Source of the DNA: Stappia sp. MMSF_3263
GTDB lineage: Bacteria > Pseudomonadota > Alphaproteobacteria > Rhizobiales > Stappiaceae
NCBI RefSeq assembly: GCF_030733745.1
Contig: NZ_JASHIK010000018.1
Location: forward strand, 43,826-107,825
Direction of reading: 5' to 3'
DNA length: 64,000 bases
Shown piece after piece: positions 8,554 through 17,932 of this stretch. Both the position numbers and the translations under genes were made by a program. Position 1 is the first letter of the stretch; the number at the start of each line of letters is the position of its first letter. The notes beneath the pieces are model-generated. The model made no database searches. It was not told where the DNA came from and was given only the letters and a program-made list of their open reading frames with translations.

Positions 8554-8576
8554 GACAACCGGGATTATCGGTTGTC
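8554..8576. repeat. Inverted repeat in the origin region
   Basis: GACAACCG (8554-8561) and CGGTTGTC (8569-8576) are perfect 8-bp arms around GGATTAT. The left arm can pair alternatively with the preceding TTGTC (8545-8549), giving two mutually exclusive structures. It could be a protein-binding site in the origin or part of the hemE leader. Confidence 0.45.
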
Positions 8577-8695
8577 GACACTGCTCCACATGACCTATTC
8601 CCTTCCACCGTGTCGAGGGGGTATCGGGCACAAGAGATTTCCCGGCTACGGTGATAACCTGAATTACGAAGCCTGATCAGGTATTTACAGATTTT

Positions 8696-8711
8696 TTAAC
8701 CATCTGTTAAC
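8696..8711 (+). promoter_or_regulatory. CtrA-binding box
   Basis: TTAA-CCATCTG-TTAAC exactly matches the CtrA consensus TTAA-N7-TTAAC. In Caulobacter, CtrA binds several such boxes in the origin and silences replication in swarmer cells; this single box in the same gene context suggests equivalent control. A further TTTAA follows at 8713-8717. Confidence 0.7.
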
Positions 8712-8917
8712 CTTTAAGGCGGAGTTGGACAATCTGGGGATCGTCACCGAACAACCACATTGTCCCCGCAATGCCGGACGCTTCCCGATCCGTTTCGCGC
8801 GACGGCCAGCGATGTTGATTGTTTTCGCGCTTCGGGCATGGTGTCGGAGCGAGCGGGGCAAAAGGCCCTGGTTTGCCCTTGATATCAACATGGCGAGCGC
8901 GCGGCGGGGATAACAGC

Positions 8918-9766
8918 TTGGGAAAAGCCCGTAACTTCTTCCACCTGCATATGGTTTCGGACTCCACGGGCGAAACCCTGATGACCGTGGCGCGTGCTGC
9001 CACCGCCCAGTACGAGGATGTGCAGGCGATCGAGCATGTCTATCCTCTGGTGCGTTCGACCCGTCAGCTCGACCACGTCATCGACGAGATCGAGCATGCG
9101 CCGGGCATTGTGCTTTACACGCTTGTGGACGCCGAGCTGGCCAGTCGCCTGGAACAGGCGGGCCGCGCCGCCGGTGTTCCTTGCGTCAACATCCTCTCTC
9201 CGGTCTTTTCCGTCTTCCAGTCCTACCTGAATGTGCGGCTGACTGGCCGCGTTGGCGGCCAGCATGCGCTCGATGCGGACTATTTCCGAAGAATTGACGC
9301 CCTGAATTTCACCATGCTGCATGACGACGGGCAGATCCCGGACGACCTCGACGAGGCGGATGTCGTGCTGCTTGGCGTCAGCCGGACCTCGAAGACGCCG
9401 ACCTGCATCTATCTTGCCAACCGGGGTATCAAGGCGGCCAACATCCCGATCGTGCCGGATATCCCGCTTCCCCGGCAGCTTCAGGAATCGCGAAAGGCGC
9501 TGATCGTCGCGGTCATCGCTTCCGTGGAGCGCATCCAGCAGGTCCGCCAGAACCGCATCCTGTCGCTGAGTGCAGCGAACTTCGCCAACGAGACCTATGT
9601 CGATCGCCGTGTGATTGCGCGCGAGATCTCCGTTACGCGAAAGATCTGCGCGGAAAACGGCTGGCCGCTGATCGACGTCACCCGTCGTTCCATCGAGGAA
9701 ACCGCCGCCGAGATCATGACGCTGTACCGTACCCACAAGAGCGAGCTGGCCGACAGCAGCGCCTGA
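8918..9766 (+). CDS. PPSR family protein: pyruvate, phosphate dikinase regulatory kinase/phosphorylase
   Basis: A DUF299 (RP001-type) enzyme expected to phosphorylate and dephosphorylate pyruvate phosphate dikinase (or PEP synthase) using ADP and Pi. The sequence [15 protein letters not shown] opens the protein and the P-loop-like [10 protein letters not shown] lies in the C-terminal half. The 282-residue length is typical. The start is uncertain: I chose the TTG at 8918 directly before the conserved N-terminus; the open frame upstream from 8819 is unlike the family. It is the first gene of the plus-strand arm leading away from the putative origin, followed by maf. Confidence 0.92.
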   Translation: MGKARNFFHLHMVSDSTGETLMTVARAATAQYEDVQAIEHVYPLVRSTRQLDHVIDEIEHAPGIVLYTLVDAELASRLEQAGRAAGVPCVNILSPVFSVFQSYLNVRLTGRVGGQHALDADYFRRIDALNFTMLHDDGQIPDDLDEADVVLLGVSRTSKTPTCIYLANRGIKAANIPIVPDIPLPRQLQESRKALIVAVIASVERIQQVRQNRILSLSAANFANETYVDRRVIAREISVTRKICAENGWPLIDVTRRSIEETAAEIMTLYRTHKSELADSSA

Positions 9767-9856
9767 CGAGGGGCGAACTTCGCCTGCCGCCACTGGCCAT
9801 TGGCGCGAACCCCTGCTATCGCCATCTCATCCTTCAACAGACCTGCCGGACATTCC

Positions 9857-10453
9857 ATGACCGATCTTGTTCTTGCCAGCGGAAGCCGCATCCGGGCCGA
9901 GCTCCTGCGAAATGCGGGACTGACGTTTCGCATTGATCCCGCACAGGTCGATGAACGTGCCGTGGAGGCACCGCTTCTGGAGAGCGGCTTTTCGCCCGAG
10001 GACATCGCCCAGGTCCTGGGCGAGGCGAAGGCGCAGGAAACCAGCGCGCGCAACCCGGGAGCACTCGTTGTTGGCGCCGACCAGGTGCTGGAGTTCGGCG
10101 GTGCCCGGCTGACCAAGCCGGACGACATGGAAGCGGCACGGCGACAGCTTCTGGCGATGTCCGGAAAGACCCACGCGCTGCATTCCGCCGCGGCGATCGC
10201 CCGCGACGGCGAGACGATCTGGCGGACCGTTCGCACCGTGCGGATGAAGATGCGCGCTTTCGGTCCCGAGTTTGTCGGCCGCTATCTTGCCGTGGTCGGG
10301 GATGATGCGCTTGCAAGCGTCGGAGCCTATCAGCTCGAGGGCCGCGGCGTGCAGTTGTTCGATGCCATTGACGGCGACTATTTCACGGTTCTTGGCCTGC
10401 CGCTCTTGCCGCTCCTGGAGGAGCTTCGCCGCCAGGGAGTGCTGGAAACATGA
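9857..10453 (+). CDS. maf: Maf/YceF-like nucleoside triphosphate pyrophosphatase
   Basis: House-cleaning pyrophosphatase that hydrolyses non-canonical or modified nucleotides (dTTP/UTP or m7GTP types). The 198-residue protein shows the N-terminal [16 protein letters not shown] motif, the catalytic [10 protein letters not shown] and the C-terminal [18 protein letters not shown], which places it among Maf-2/YceF-like proteins of alphaproteobacteria. Its last codons overlap the aroE start by four bases, so the two are translationally coupled; it lies 90 bp after the PPSR gene. Confidence 0.92.
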   Translation: MTDLVLASGSRIRAELLRNAGLTFRIDPAQVDERAVEAPLLESGFSPEDIAQVLGEAKAQETSARNPGALVVGADQVLEFGGARLTKPDDMEAARRQLLAMSGKTHALHSAAAIARDGETIWRTVRTVRMKMRAFGPEFVGRYLAVVGDDALASVGAYQLEGRGVQLFDAIDGDYFTVLGLPLLPLLEELRRQGVLET

Positions 10454-11289
10454 AAAGACGTGCCGCCATCACAGGGTTTCCGGTTGCCCATTCCCGCTCG
10501 CCGTTGATCCACGGCCACTGGCTGGCCGAGCACGGGATCGAGGGAAGCTACGAGAAGATTGCAGTGCCCCCCGATGCGGCGCAGGCCTTCTACGGCGACT
10601 TCAGGGAAAGCGGCCTTGTCGGCTGCAACGTGACGGTTCCCAACAAGGAGGTGGCGGCGGCAGCCTGCGACGAGCTCGACGATGCGGCCCGCGCCATGGG
10701 TGCGGCCAATACGCTTTGGCTCGATGATGCCGGCCGTCTGATCGGCGCGAACACGGACGGTCTCGGTTTCCTTGGAAATCTCGACCAGACACTGCCGGGC
10801 TGGGACAACGGTCTTTCGCATGCCGTGGTCCTGGGTGCCGGGGGCGCGGCGCGTGCCGTCATCTGGGCGTTGCTCTCCCGCGGTGTGAAAACCGTGGTAA
10901 TCGTCAACCGCACCTATCAAAAGGCCGCAGATCTGCAAGTTCGTTTCGGAACTGACTCGGTTGCCCGTCATTGGGAAGATCTTGAGGAACTCGTGGGGAA
11001 AACCGGCATGCTGGTCAACACCACATCCCTTGGCATGAGCGGTCAGCCGCCGCTCGAGATCGATCTGCGGAACCTGCCGGAAAGCGCCATTGTCACCGAT
11101 CTGGTCTACGTGCCGCTGGAAACGCCGCTTCTTGCCCGCGCCCGCGCCCGTGGCAATCCGGTGGCCGATGGGCTCGGCATGCTGATGCATCAGGCCGTGC
11201 CGGCCTTCGAGCGCTGGTTCGGGGTGCGGCCCAGGGTCACCGAGGAATTGCGGGCTCTTGTTCTTGCCGATCTGGGAAGGGCGCCGTGA
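10450..11289 (+). CDS. aroE: Shikimate dehydrogenase AroE
   Basis: Reduces 3-dehydroshikimate to shikimate with NADPH in aromatic amino acid synthesis. The 279 residues include [12 protein letters not shown] (shikimate site), NVTVPNKE with the catalytic lysine, GANTDGLGF, the nucleotide loop GAGGAARA and [14 protein letters not shown]. It overlaps maf upstream and coaE downstream by four bases each, forming a tight maf-aroE-coaE operon. Confidence 0.97.
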   Translation: MKRRAAITGFPVAHSRSPLIHGHWLAEHGIEGSYEKIAVPPDAAQAFYGDFRESGLVGCNVTVPNKEVAAAACDELDDAARAMGAANTLWLDDAGRLIGANTDGLGFLGNLDQTLPGWDNGLSHAVVLGAGGAARAVIWALLSRGVKTVVIVNRTYQKAADLQVRFGTDSVARHWEDLEELVGKTGMLVNTTSLGMSGQPPLEIDLRNLPESAIVTDLVYVPLETPLLARARARGNPVADGLGMLMHQAVPAFERWFGVRPRVTEELRALVLADLGRAP

Positions 11290-11873
11290 TCCTTCTTGGT
11301 CTCACCGGTTCGATCGGCATGGGCAAGTCAACCACCGCGAGGATGTTCGCCAACGCAGGTGCGGCCGTTTATGACGCGGACGCCGCTGTTCACGCACTGT
11401 ATCGGGGAGAGGCCGCCCCCCTGATCGAAGCGGCTTTTCCAGGCAGTACGGACGATGGCGTCGTTGATCGCAGGAAACTCGGCGCGCAGGTGATCGGCCG
11501 GCCGGAGGCCATGCGCCGCCTGGAGGAGATCGTCCATCCGTTGGTTCGAAACAGCGAGGCCGCCTTCCTTCAGGAGGCGCGCCAAAGCGCTGCCCGGATC
11601 GCTGTGCTCGACATTCCCCTCCTCTTCGAGACAGGCGGCGAAGAGCGGGTCAGGGCAGCGGTCGTCGTGACTGCGGATCCCGCGATTCAGCGCCAGCGCG
11701 TGCTCGCCCGCCCGGGTATGGACGCGGAACGCCTCGACGCCCTGCTCGCCAAGCAGATGCCGGATGCGGAAAAGCGCCGGCGGGCCCATTTCCTGATCGA
11801 CACCGGGCATGGACTGGAGCCTGCCCGGCGCATGGTGGCGTCGGTGCTGCGGGCGGTTTCCGCTCTCGCCTGA
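11286..11873 (+). CDS. coaE: Dephospho-CoA kinase CoaE
   Basis: Last step of coenzyme A synthesis, phosphorylating the 3'-hydroxyl of dephospho-CoA. The P-loop GLTGSIGMGKST is at the N-terminus, followed by DADAAVH and the DIPLLFETGGE region; 195 residues is normal. The start is a GTG inside the end of aroE (GTGA overlap), implying translational coupling. Confidence 0.96.
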   Translation: MILLGLTGSIGMGKSTTARMFANAGAAVYDADAAVHALYRGEAAPLIEAAFPGSTDDGVVDRRKLGAQVIGRPEAMRRLEEIVHPLVRNSEAAFLQEARQSAARIAVLDIPLLFETGGEERVRAAVVVTADPAIQRQRVLARPGMDAERLDALLAKQMPDAEKRRRAHFLIDTGHGLEPARRMVASVLRAVSALA

Positions 11874-12038
11874 CATGCTCCCGCCGATGCCGCGCCATGT
11901 GAACAACAGTACGTCTTTGCTGGGGAAAAGAAGTGCATTTCCTCTGCATAGCTACCGAGCGTCTTGTGGCCATGCGCGTCCTTCCCGGACACTTGGCCGC
12001 CCGCGACCGTTCCGGTTGCCAAACGGGATGAAGCCCTG

Positions 12039-12764
12039 ATGCCGCGCGAGATTGCCTTCGACACCGAAACCACGGGGCTCGACCCCAGAAACGGCGACCG
12101 GCTTGTGGAGATCGGCGGAGTCGAACTCGTCAATCACGTGCCGACCGGCCGAACCTATCACGTCTATCTCAACCCCGAGCGGGACGTGCCGATCGAGGCG
12201 TACAACGTCCACGGGCTTTCGGCGGACTTCCTTGCCGACAAGCCGAAATTCGCCGAGGTCGCACAGGAGTTCCTCGACTTTGTCGGGGACGCGGTGCTGG
12301 TGATCCACAATGCCTCGTTTGACATGGGGTTCATCAACATGGAGTTGGGGAGGATCGGGCGGGAGCCGATTTCCCCGGCCCAGGTGCTCGATACGCTGGC
12401 GATCGCCAGGCGCAAGCATCCCGGCTCGCCGGCCTCGCTGGATGCCTTGTGCAACAGATACGGCATCGACAATTCGCGCCGCACCAAGCACGGCGCGCTG
12501 CTCGATTCCGAGATCCTCGCCGAGGTCTATATCGAGCTGATCGGGGGCAAGCAGGCCGGGCTTGCGCTGTCGGTTGAGCCCGAGGAGGGGCAATCCCGAC
12601 AGGCGAACGACCACGAGACCATGCAACGTGAGCCGGCCCGTCCGAGGCCGGTCCCCCTGCCGCAAAGGCTGACGGAGACGGAGCGCGCCGCCCATGGCGA
12701 ATTCATCGCCGGGATGGGCGAGAACGCGGTGTGGGCGCGTTTCGCCTCGCCAGCAGGGGACTGA
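12039..12764 (+). CDS. dnaQ: DNA polymerase III epsilon subunit (3'-5' exonuclease)
   Basis: Proofreading exonuclease of the replicative polymerase. All DEDDh motifs are visible: FDTETTGLD (Exo I), HNASFDMGF (Exo II) and TKHGALLDSEILAEVY (Exo III). The protein has 241 residues; an open frame upstream is not conserved and MPREIAFDTETTG is the usual start. The C-terminal tail should bind the alpha subunit. It lies 165 bp after coaE, the usual alphaproteobacterial order, but the expected secB/fxsA neighbours are not here (fxsA is at 54.2 kb). Confidence 0.96.
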   Translation: MPREIAFDTETTGLDPRNGDRLVEIGGVELVNHVPTGRTYHVYLNPERDVPIEAYNVHGLSADFLADKPKFAEVAQEFLDFVGDAVLVIHNASFDMGFINMELGRIGREPISPAQVLDTLAIARRKHPGSPASLDALCNRYGIDNSRRTKHGALLDSEILAEVYIELIGGKQAGLALSVEPEEGQSRQANDHETMQREPARPRPVPLPQRLTETERAAHGEFIAGMGENAVWARFASPAGD

Positions 12765-12786
12765 CAGCGCGACGGACGCGCCGCTA

Positions 12787-13773
12787 TCACAGCATTGACG
12801 GCAGAACCCGGTCCGGCGGACGGTGCCCGTCCATGAAGGTCTTGATGTTGATGATGACCTTCTCGCCCATGTCGATGCGGCCCTCGACCGTTGCCGAGCC
12901 CATATGCGGCAGAAGCACGACCTTGTCGGAGGCGACGAGTTTGGGATTGACCGCCGGCTCGTGCTCGAACACGTCGAGACCGGCGCCGGCCAGATGCCCG
13001 GCATCGAGTTGCCGGATCAGCGCCGCCTCGTCGATCACCTCGCCGCGCGCGGTGTTGACGATATAGGCGTTCGGCTTCATCAGCTTGAGCCGGCGTGCCG
13101 AAAGAAGATGGTAGGTCGCAGGTGTGTGCGGGCAGTGAACCGAAACCACATCCATGCGGGCAAGCATCTGGTCGAGACTGTCCCAGTAGGTCGCCTCAAG
13201 CGTTTCCTCGAGCGTTTCCGCCACCCGTCTCCGGTTGTGGTAATGGATCGACATGCCGAAAGCCTTGGCCCGGCGCGCCACCGCCTGGCCGATCCGGCCC
13301 ATGCCGATGATGCCGAGACGCTTGCCCCAGATCCGGTGGCCGAGCATCCAGGTGGGCGACCAGCCGCCCCACTCGCCATGCTCGAGCACCTTGATGCCTT
13401 CGGCCATGCGCCGCGGCACGCCGAGGATCAGCGCCATTGTCATGTCCGCGGTGTCCTCGGTCAGGACACCCGGCGTGTTGGTGACGGTGATGCCGCGGTT
13501 GTTGGCCGTGATGACGTCGATATTGTCGACGCCATTGCCGAAATTGGCGATCAGCTTGAGATTGGGGCCAGCCTGCGAGAGCACGGCGGAATCGATCCGG
13601 TCGGTCACGGTCGGGACGACGACATCCGCCGTCCTCACTGCCTCCACCAGCTCCGCCTGGCTTAACGGCCGGTCGGCTTCGTTGAGACGGGTTTCGAACA
13701 GCTCGCGCATCCGGGTTTCGACAACGTCCGGCAGCTTGCGTGTCACGACGACCAGCGGCTTTTTCCTGGGCAT
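12787..13773 (-). CDS. D-2-hydroxyacid dehydrogenase (glyoxylate reductase-like)
   Basis: NAD(P)-dependent enzyme of the D-isomer 2-hydroxyacid dehydrogenase family, about 328 residues. Visible are the nucleotide-binding GIIGMGRIGQAVARR, NTARGEVID with the catalytic arginine, DVFEHEP with the glutamate and LLPHMGSAT with the histidine. The pattern NFGNGVDNID and the length fit glyoxylate/hydroxypyruvate reductases (GyaR-like) rather than D-lactate dehydrogenase, but the substrate is inferred. It converges with dnaQ (22 bp apart). I took the MPRKKPL start; the open frame extends 20 codons upstream. Confidence 0.9.
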   Translation of the reverse strand: MPRKKPLVVVTRKLPDVVETRMRELFETRLNEADRPLSQAELVEAVRTADVVVPTVTDRIDSAVLSQAGPNLKLIANFGNGVDNIDVITANNRGITVTNTPGVLTEDTADMTMALILGVPRRMAEGIKVLEHGEWGGWSPTWMLGHRIWGKRLGIIGMGRIGQAVARRAKAFGMSIHYHNRRRVAETLEETLEATYWDSLDQMLARMDVVSVHCPHTPATYHLLSARRLKLMKPNAYIVNTARGEVIDEAALIRQLDAGHLAGAGLDVFEHEPAVNPKLVASDKVVLLPHMGSATVEGRIDMGEKVIINIKTFMDGHRPPDRVLPSML

Positions 13774-14111
13774 GCTCCTCGCCTTTTCGCGCTCTGTTGA
13801 GGGCTCATTAACCCTGCTTGTCCCAAACTGCATCGTCTCCGAAAAGCCGGTTCGACGCTCCCGTTCTCCTTACCAGATGGTCGGTTCAAAACAAGGGATC
13901 GGAGCCGATTGATTTCCCGCAATCCGGCGCCGGCCCGCGAATTGCCTTGAAAAAGAGCGATTCGCAGGGTTTCGCTTGCAGCGTTTCCGGACGGGCGGCA
14001 AGACCGGCGCCGCTGCAACGCGCCCGCGGGTTGCCTGATGTCGCCGAAGTGGCTTCGGTGTGCAGTGCCGGCAGCGATGCACGCAGGCGACGATATCCTT
14101 GAGAAGGGGAA
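13774..14111. other. Divergent intergenic region
   Basis: No gene with family support is seen between the 2-hydroxyacid dehydrogenase and the SH3 protein. It must hold both promoters. A small perfect hairpin (CCGAAG 14044-14049, CTTCGG 14053-14058) lies in the leader of the SH3 gene. Confidence 0.35.
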
Positions 14112-14687
14112 ATGACTGGAATGACCATGCGCACGGCACCGCGAAACACAGGCCTTGGCGGCAGGCTTGTCCGCAGCCTGTGCCTGATTGCCGTTGTGCT
14201 TGGCGGTGCATGGCTTGCAGCCGGTTCCTCTGTCCTCGCCCAGAGTGTCACGATGGGGCCGAGCGGTTTCCCCGTTCCCCGTTTCGTCAGCCTCAAGTCG
14301 GATCGCGTCAACGTGCGTGTTGGTCCGACCCTGGAGCACCGGATCGGCTGGACCTATCTGCGCTCGGGCCTTCCCGTTGAGATTGTCCAGGAATTCGAGA
14401 ACTGGCGGCGCATTCGCGACTGGCAGGGCGAGGAAGGCTGGGTCTTCCATTCGCTTCTGAGCGGCCGTCGGACCGCCCTGGTGACACCCTGGGAAACGAC
14501 CGGAACGACGCCCCTGCGTGCCGATGCGCGCTCGGATGCAAGGCTGTCCGCCGAGCTTGCGCCCAACGTGCTGGTCAATGTCGGATCCTGCCGCGAGGGC
14601 TGGTGCCGGGTGAGTGGCAGCGGATTTTCAGGCTGGATCGACCAGACGCGGCTGTTTGGCGTCTATCCCGACGAAACGGTCGAATGA
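14112..14687 (+). CDS. Secreted protein with two bacterial SH3-like domains
   Basis: A 191-residue protein with a signal peptide (hydrophobic run LIAVVLGGAWLAAGSSVLAQ, cleavage likely after A-Q near residue 45). The mature part has a SH3b domain opening with FVSLKSDRVNVRVGPT and a second one around TPLRADARSDARLSAELAP. SH3b domains of this kind bind peptidoglycan or mediate envelope protein contacts; function here is unknown. The start is supported by GAGAAGGGGAA just upstream of the ATG. A strong terminator follows. Confidence 0.85.
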   Translation: MTGMTMRTAPRNTGLGGRLVRSLCLIAVVLGGAWLAAGSSVLAQSVTMGPSGFPVPRFVSLKSDRVNVRVGPTLEHRIGWTYLRSGLPVEIVQEFENWRRIRDWQGEEGWVFHSLLSGRRTALVTPWETTGTTPLRADARSDARLSAELAPNVLVNVGSCREGWCRVSGSGFSGWIDQTRLFGVYPDETVE

Positions 14688-14722
14688 AAAAGCCGGCCCG
14701 ATGGGCCGGCTTCTTTTCTTCT
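14688..14722 (+). terminator. Intrinsic terminator after the SH3 protein gene
   Basis: Perfect 8-bp GC stem GCCGGCCC (14692-14699) and GGGCCGGC (14703-14710) with a 3-base loop, flanked by AAAAA and TTCTTTTCTT. It could act in both directions for the convergent fabI. Confidence 0.88.
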
Positions 14723-14757
14723 TGCAACGACGCCGGCTATCCGGCCCGGCCCGGACT

Positions 14758-15588
14758 TCAGACGTCCTCGTGAACCTGCCGCGCCTGCGCTTCCTGCGCC
14801 TTGAGTGCATCGAGGCGCGGCATCGATACCGTGCTGTAGCCGCTGTCGACGAAATGTACCTCGCCGGTGACACCGGAAGACAGGTCGGAAAGAAGATAAA
14901 GGGCGGAACCGCCCACTTCATCGATCGTCACCGTGCGCCCGAGCGGCGAATGCTGCTTCTGGTAGTTGAACATCACCCGAGCGTCCGAGACGCCCGAGCC
15001 GGCGAGCGTGCGCACCGGGCCGGCCGAGATGGCATTGACGCGGACATTCTGCGAACCGAAATCCATCGCCAGGTAGCGCACGGAGGATTCAAGCGCCGCC
15101 TTGGCCACGCCCATGACGTTGTAGTTCGGCATCACCCGGTTGGAGCCGCCATAGGTCAGCGTCACCATGGCGCCGCCATCCGTCATCAGGTCCGCGGCCC
15201 GCTTGGCGATTTCCGTGAACGAGAAACAGGAAATCAGCATCGTCCGGGTGAAGTTCTCGCGGGTCGTGTCGGCATAGCGGCCGCGCAGTTCCGACTTGTC
15301 GGAAAAGGCGATGGCATGCACGAGAAAGTCGATCGAACCCCACTCGGCTTTCAGCGTCTCGAAAACCGTGTCCACGCTCGCCACATCCTCGACATCGCAC
15401 GGGATCAGCAGCTTTGCCCCGACGCTGTCGGCCAGCGGCTTGACCCGGCGGCCGAAGGCGTCGCCCTGGTAGGTGAACGCCAGGTCCGCGCCCTGGTCCG
15501 CCAGCGCCTTGGCGATGCCCCAGGCGATCGAATGGTTGTTCGCGACGCCCATGACAAGGCCGCGCTTGCCTTTCATCAATCCCGACAT
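14758..15588 (-). CDS. fabI: Enoyl-[acyl-carrier-protein] reductase FabI
   Basis: NADH-dependent reduction of enoyl-ACP, the last step of each fatty acid elongation cycle. The 276-residue SDR-fold protein has MKGKRGLVMGVANNHSIAWG, the FabI-type catalytic Y-x6-K in NYNVMGVAK and SAGPVRTLAGSG. The open frame upstream overlaps the end of fabB, and the MSGLMKGKRG start is 10 bp after the fabB stop. It is the third gene of fabA-fabB-fabI. FabI is the target of triclosan-type inhibitors. Confidence 0.96.
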   Translation of the reverse strand: MSGLMKGKRGLVMGVANNHSIAWGIAKALADQGADLAFTYQGDAFGRRVKPLADSVGAKLLIPCDVEDVASVDTVFETLKAEWGSIDFLVHAIAFSDKSELRGRYADTTRENFTRTMLISCFSFTEIAKRAADLMTDGGAMVTLTYGGSNRVMPNYNVMGVAKAALESSVRYLAMDFGSQNVRVNAISAGPVRTLAGSGVSDARVMFNYQKQHSPLGRTVTIDEVGGSALYLLSDLSSGVTGEVHFVDSGYSTVSMPRLDALKAQEAQARQVHEDV

Positions 15589-15598
15589 TCTGGCCCCC

Positions 15599-16822
15599 TC
15601 AGCCGTGATAGCGCGACAGCGCGAGGGAGGCGTTGGTGCCCCCGAAACCGAAACTGTTGGATAGCACCGTGTCGAGACCGGCATTGTCGATCCGTTGCAT
15701 CGCGATCTCGTCCGGGCTGAGCGCCGGATCGAGTTCGGTGATGTTCGCGGATGCGGTAATGAAATCGTTCTGCAGCATCAGGAGGCAGTAGATCGCCTCG
15801 TGCACGCCGGTCGCCCCGAGGCTGTGGCCGGTGAGCGACTTGGTCGAGGATGCGACGGGCTGGTCGTCGCCGAAAACCCGGCGGATCGCCTGGATCTCGC
15901 CGACATCGCCGACCGGCGTCGAGGTGCCGTGGGTGTTGACATAATTGACCTTGCGGTCGCCGAGCGTCTCGATCGCAAGGCGCATGCAGCGTTCGCCGCC
16001 CTCGCCCGACGGCGCGACCATGTCGTAGCCGTCGGAATTGGCCGCGTAACCGGTCACTTCGGCGTAGATCTTGGCGCCGCGCGCCTTGGCGTGCTCGAGT
16101 TCCTCGAGCACCACCACGCCGCCGCCTCCGGCGATGACGAAACCGTCGCGGGACACGTCATAGGCGCGCGAGGCCGTGGTCGGCGTGTCGTTGTATTTGG
16201 ACGACATCGCGCCCATCGCGTCGAACAGGCAGGACAGCGTCCAGTCCAGCTCTTCGCCGCCGCCGGCGAAGACCACGTCCTGCTTGCCCCACTGGATCTG
16301 CTCGGTGCCGGCGCCGATGCAGTGGGCCGAAGTCGAGCAGGCCGAGGTGATGGAGTAGTTGATGCCCTTGATCTTGAAGGGGGTCGCCAGGCAGGCCGAA
16401 TTTGTCGAGCTCATGCCGCGGGTGACCATGAACGGTCCCATCCGCTTCGGAGATCCCTTCTCGATCACAGTCTTGTGCGCCTGGAAGATGTTCTTGGTCG
16501 AAGGACCGCCGGAACCCATGACAATGCCGGTGCGCGGGTTTGAGACGTCGCCATCTTCAAGTCCGCTGTCGGCGATCGCCTGCTGCATGGCGAGATAGTT
16601 GTAGGCCGCGCCGTCGCCCATGAAGCGAAGCTGGCGCTTGTCGATCTCGGCCGTCAGGTCGATATCCGGCATGCCGTGCACCTGACTGCGGAAACCGTGT
16701 TCCACATAGTCGGGGGCCGCGGAAATGCCGGACTTTCCCTCGCGCAGGCTCGCAAGGACTTCCTGCGCCGAGTTTCCGATCGACGAAATGATGCCCAGTC
16801 CGGTGATTACCACCCGCCTCAT
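15599..16822 (-). CDS. fabB: 3-oxoacyl-ACP synthase I FabB
   Basis: Condensing enzyme needed with FabA for unsaturated fatty acids. 407 residues; [16 protein letters not shown] opening, active-site cysteine in SACSTSAHC, and the two catalytic histidines in [11 protein letters not shown] and [12 protein letters not shown], with the glycine loop SFGFGGTN near the end. It is the middle gene of the fabA-fabB-fabI set; a 185-bp gap separates it from fabA. Confidence 0.97.
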   Translation of the reverse strand: MRRVVITGLGIISSIGNSAQEVLASLREGKSGISAAPDYVEHGFRSQVHGMPDIDLTAEIDKRQLRFMGDGAAYNYLAMQQAIADSGLEDGDVSNPRTGIVMGSGGPSTKNIFQAHKTVIEKGSPKRMGPFMVTRGMSSTNSACLATPFKIKGINYSITSACSTSAHCIGAGTEQIQWGKQDVVFAGGGEELDWTLSCLFDAMGAMSSKYNDTPTTASRAYDVSRDGFVIAGGGGVVVLEELEHAKARGAKIYAEVTGYAANSDGYDMVAPSGEGGERCMRLAIETLGDRKVNYVNTHGTSTPVGDVGEIQAIRRVFGDDQPVASSTKSLTGHSLGATGVHEAIYCLLMLQNDFITASANITELDPALSPDEIAMQRIDNAGLDTVLSNSFGFGGTNASLALSRYHG

Positions 16823-17007
16823 CGCGGTCTCCCGTATAGGTTCGCTCGACGCTCAAGGCGTCGTTCCGGTCTCAAGATCTCTCGCGCCCCGGGGGCCGCG
16901 TTACCCTGCAGGCTGCAGGACGGTGTCCCAACCACATAGGCGCCAACGCTCCGGCGATCAATCGTGGCGATCGCGCGCCGGCCCGTTCAGCTCTGTGGCA
17001 CCCGCGG

Positions 17008-17508
17008 TCAGGCCTGGAACAGGCCGACCTTCAGGTCTTTCGCCTGATAGATCTTCTCGCCATCCGCCTTCAGCCATCCGTCGGCAACGCCGAGGACGAG
17101 ACGTCCGCGCCGCAGCTTGCGGATGTCGACGCCGTACTCCACCAGCTTCACGTCGGGCGTGACCATCTTCGAGAACTTGATTTCGCCGGTGGAAATGGCG
17201 CGGCCGCGTCCCGGCTCGCCGAGCCAGCCGAGGAAGAAACCGGTCATCTGCCACAGGGCGTCGAGGCCGAGGCAGCCGGGCATCACCGGGTCGCCCTGGA
17301 AATGACAGGCAAAAAACCAGAGGTCCGAACGAATGTCGAACTCGGCGCGGATACAGCCCGAGCCGTGCTCGCCGCCATCTTCCGAGATCTCGGTGATCCG
17401 GTCGAACATGAGCATGGGAGGAAGCGGCAACTGCGCGTTTCCGGGGCCAAACAGCTCGCCGCGTCCGCAGGCGAGCAATTCTTCGTAGGAGTAGCTGGAT
17501 TGCCGCAC
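17008..17508 (-). CDS. fabA: 3-hydroxydecanoyl-ACP dehydratase/isomerase FabA
   Basis: Introduces and isomerises the cis double bond in anaerobic unsaturated fatty acid synthesis. The 166-residue hotdog protein has the catalytic histidine in [13 protein letters not shown] and the aspartate in LGLDALWQ, both invariant. It is divergent from irr, the standard arrangement in Rhizobiales. Confidence 0.96.
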   Translation of the reverse strand: MRQSSYSYEELLACGRGELFGPGNAQLPLPPMLMFDRITEISEDGGEHGSGCIRAEFDIRSDLWFFACHFQGDPVMPGCLGLDALWQMTGFFLGWLGEPGRGRAISTGEIKFSKMVTPDVKLVEYGVDIRKLRRGRLVLGVADGWLKADGEKIYQAKDLKVGLFQA

Positions 17509-17932
17509 GTTCTTCCCATTCCCGCAGGTTTTTCAAGATGCCCCGTCTACCGGCCATGGCTTCATGCGGCCGTGTGCCGGTTCGGAGTCTGGTTCTGCCG
17601 CGCTTACTAACATAGCACCTTCCGCTCCGAAAGCCCGAGAAGTCGTTGCAATCATGCGTTTTCGCGCTGCATTCGCGTGCTTCGCCGCGTTTTGTCGCAG
17701 GCTTTCACACCATAATACTCATGGTGCGCTGCAGTGGGTCGTATTTCGACATTTGCCCGACAGGGCCGCAGGACTTGCATGAAGGGCGCGGTTCATGGCA
17801 GAAAACTGCGAAGAAGATGATCCGGCCGCCGTGTTGCCGCCGAAGTTTGCGGCCGGCATTGACCGGTGGCACGGGAGCCGCCATCTCTGGGTTGGTGGTA
17901 CAGTTTCAAAGAGCCAAGGTGAGCAGGCGAAC
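17509..17932. other. fabA-irr divergent intergenic region
   Basis: About 420 bp holding the promoters of fabA and irr. I could not find a convincing iron control element (ICE) by eye. The open frame upstream of the chosen irr start (from 17795) does not resemble the family. Confidence 0.4.

Larger units (their letters stand above)
8489..8917. other. Candidate chromosomal replication origin (oriC)
   Basis: The divergent gap between hemE and the PPSR (RP001/DUF299) gene is the location of the experimentally mapped Caulobacter origin and of the proposed Rickettsia origin. Here it carries a perfect CtrA box (8696-8711), AT-rich blocks (8490-8550 and 8680-8715), three GANTC sites within 51 bp (8482, 8513, 8528), two inverted repeats, and degenerate DnaA-box candidates: TGCTCCACA at 8582-8590, one base from the Caulobacter G-box, and the complement of GGGGATAA at 8906-8913. 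There is no perfect TTATCCACA box. The assignment rests on gene order plus the CtrA box; strand asymmetry was not computed. Confidence 0.72.

Noticed and set aside
12135..12140. Further CACGTG hexamers (also 47704 and near 45830)
   Set aside because: Flanking bases do not match GTTT/GAAAC, so they are not parS sites; each lies in coding sequence.
17795..17932. Upstream extension of irr as coding sequence
   Set aside because: The 46 extra residues have no similarity to known Irr N-termini or a heme regulatory motif; kept only as an alternative start.
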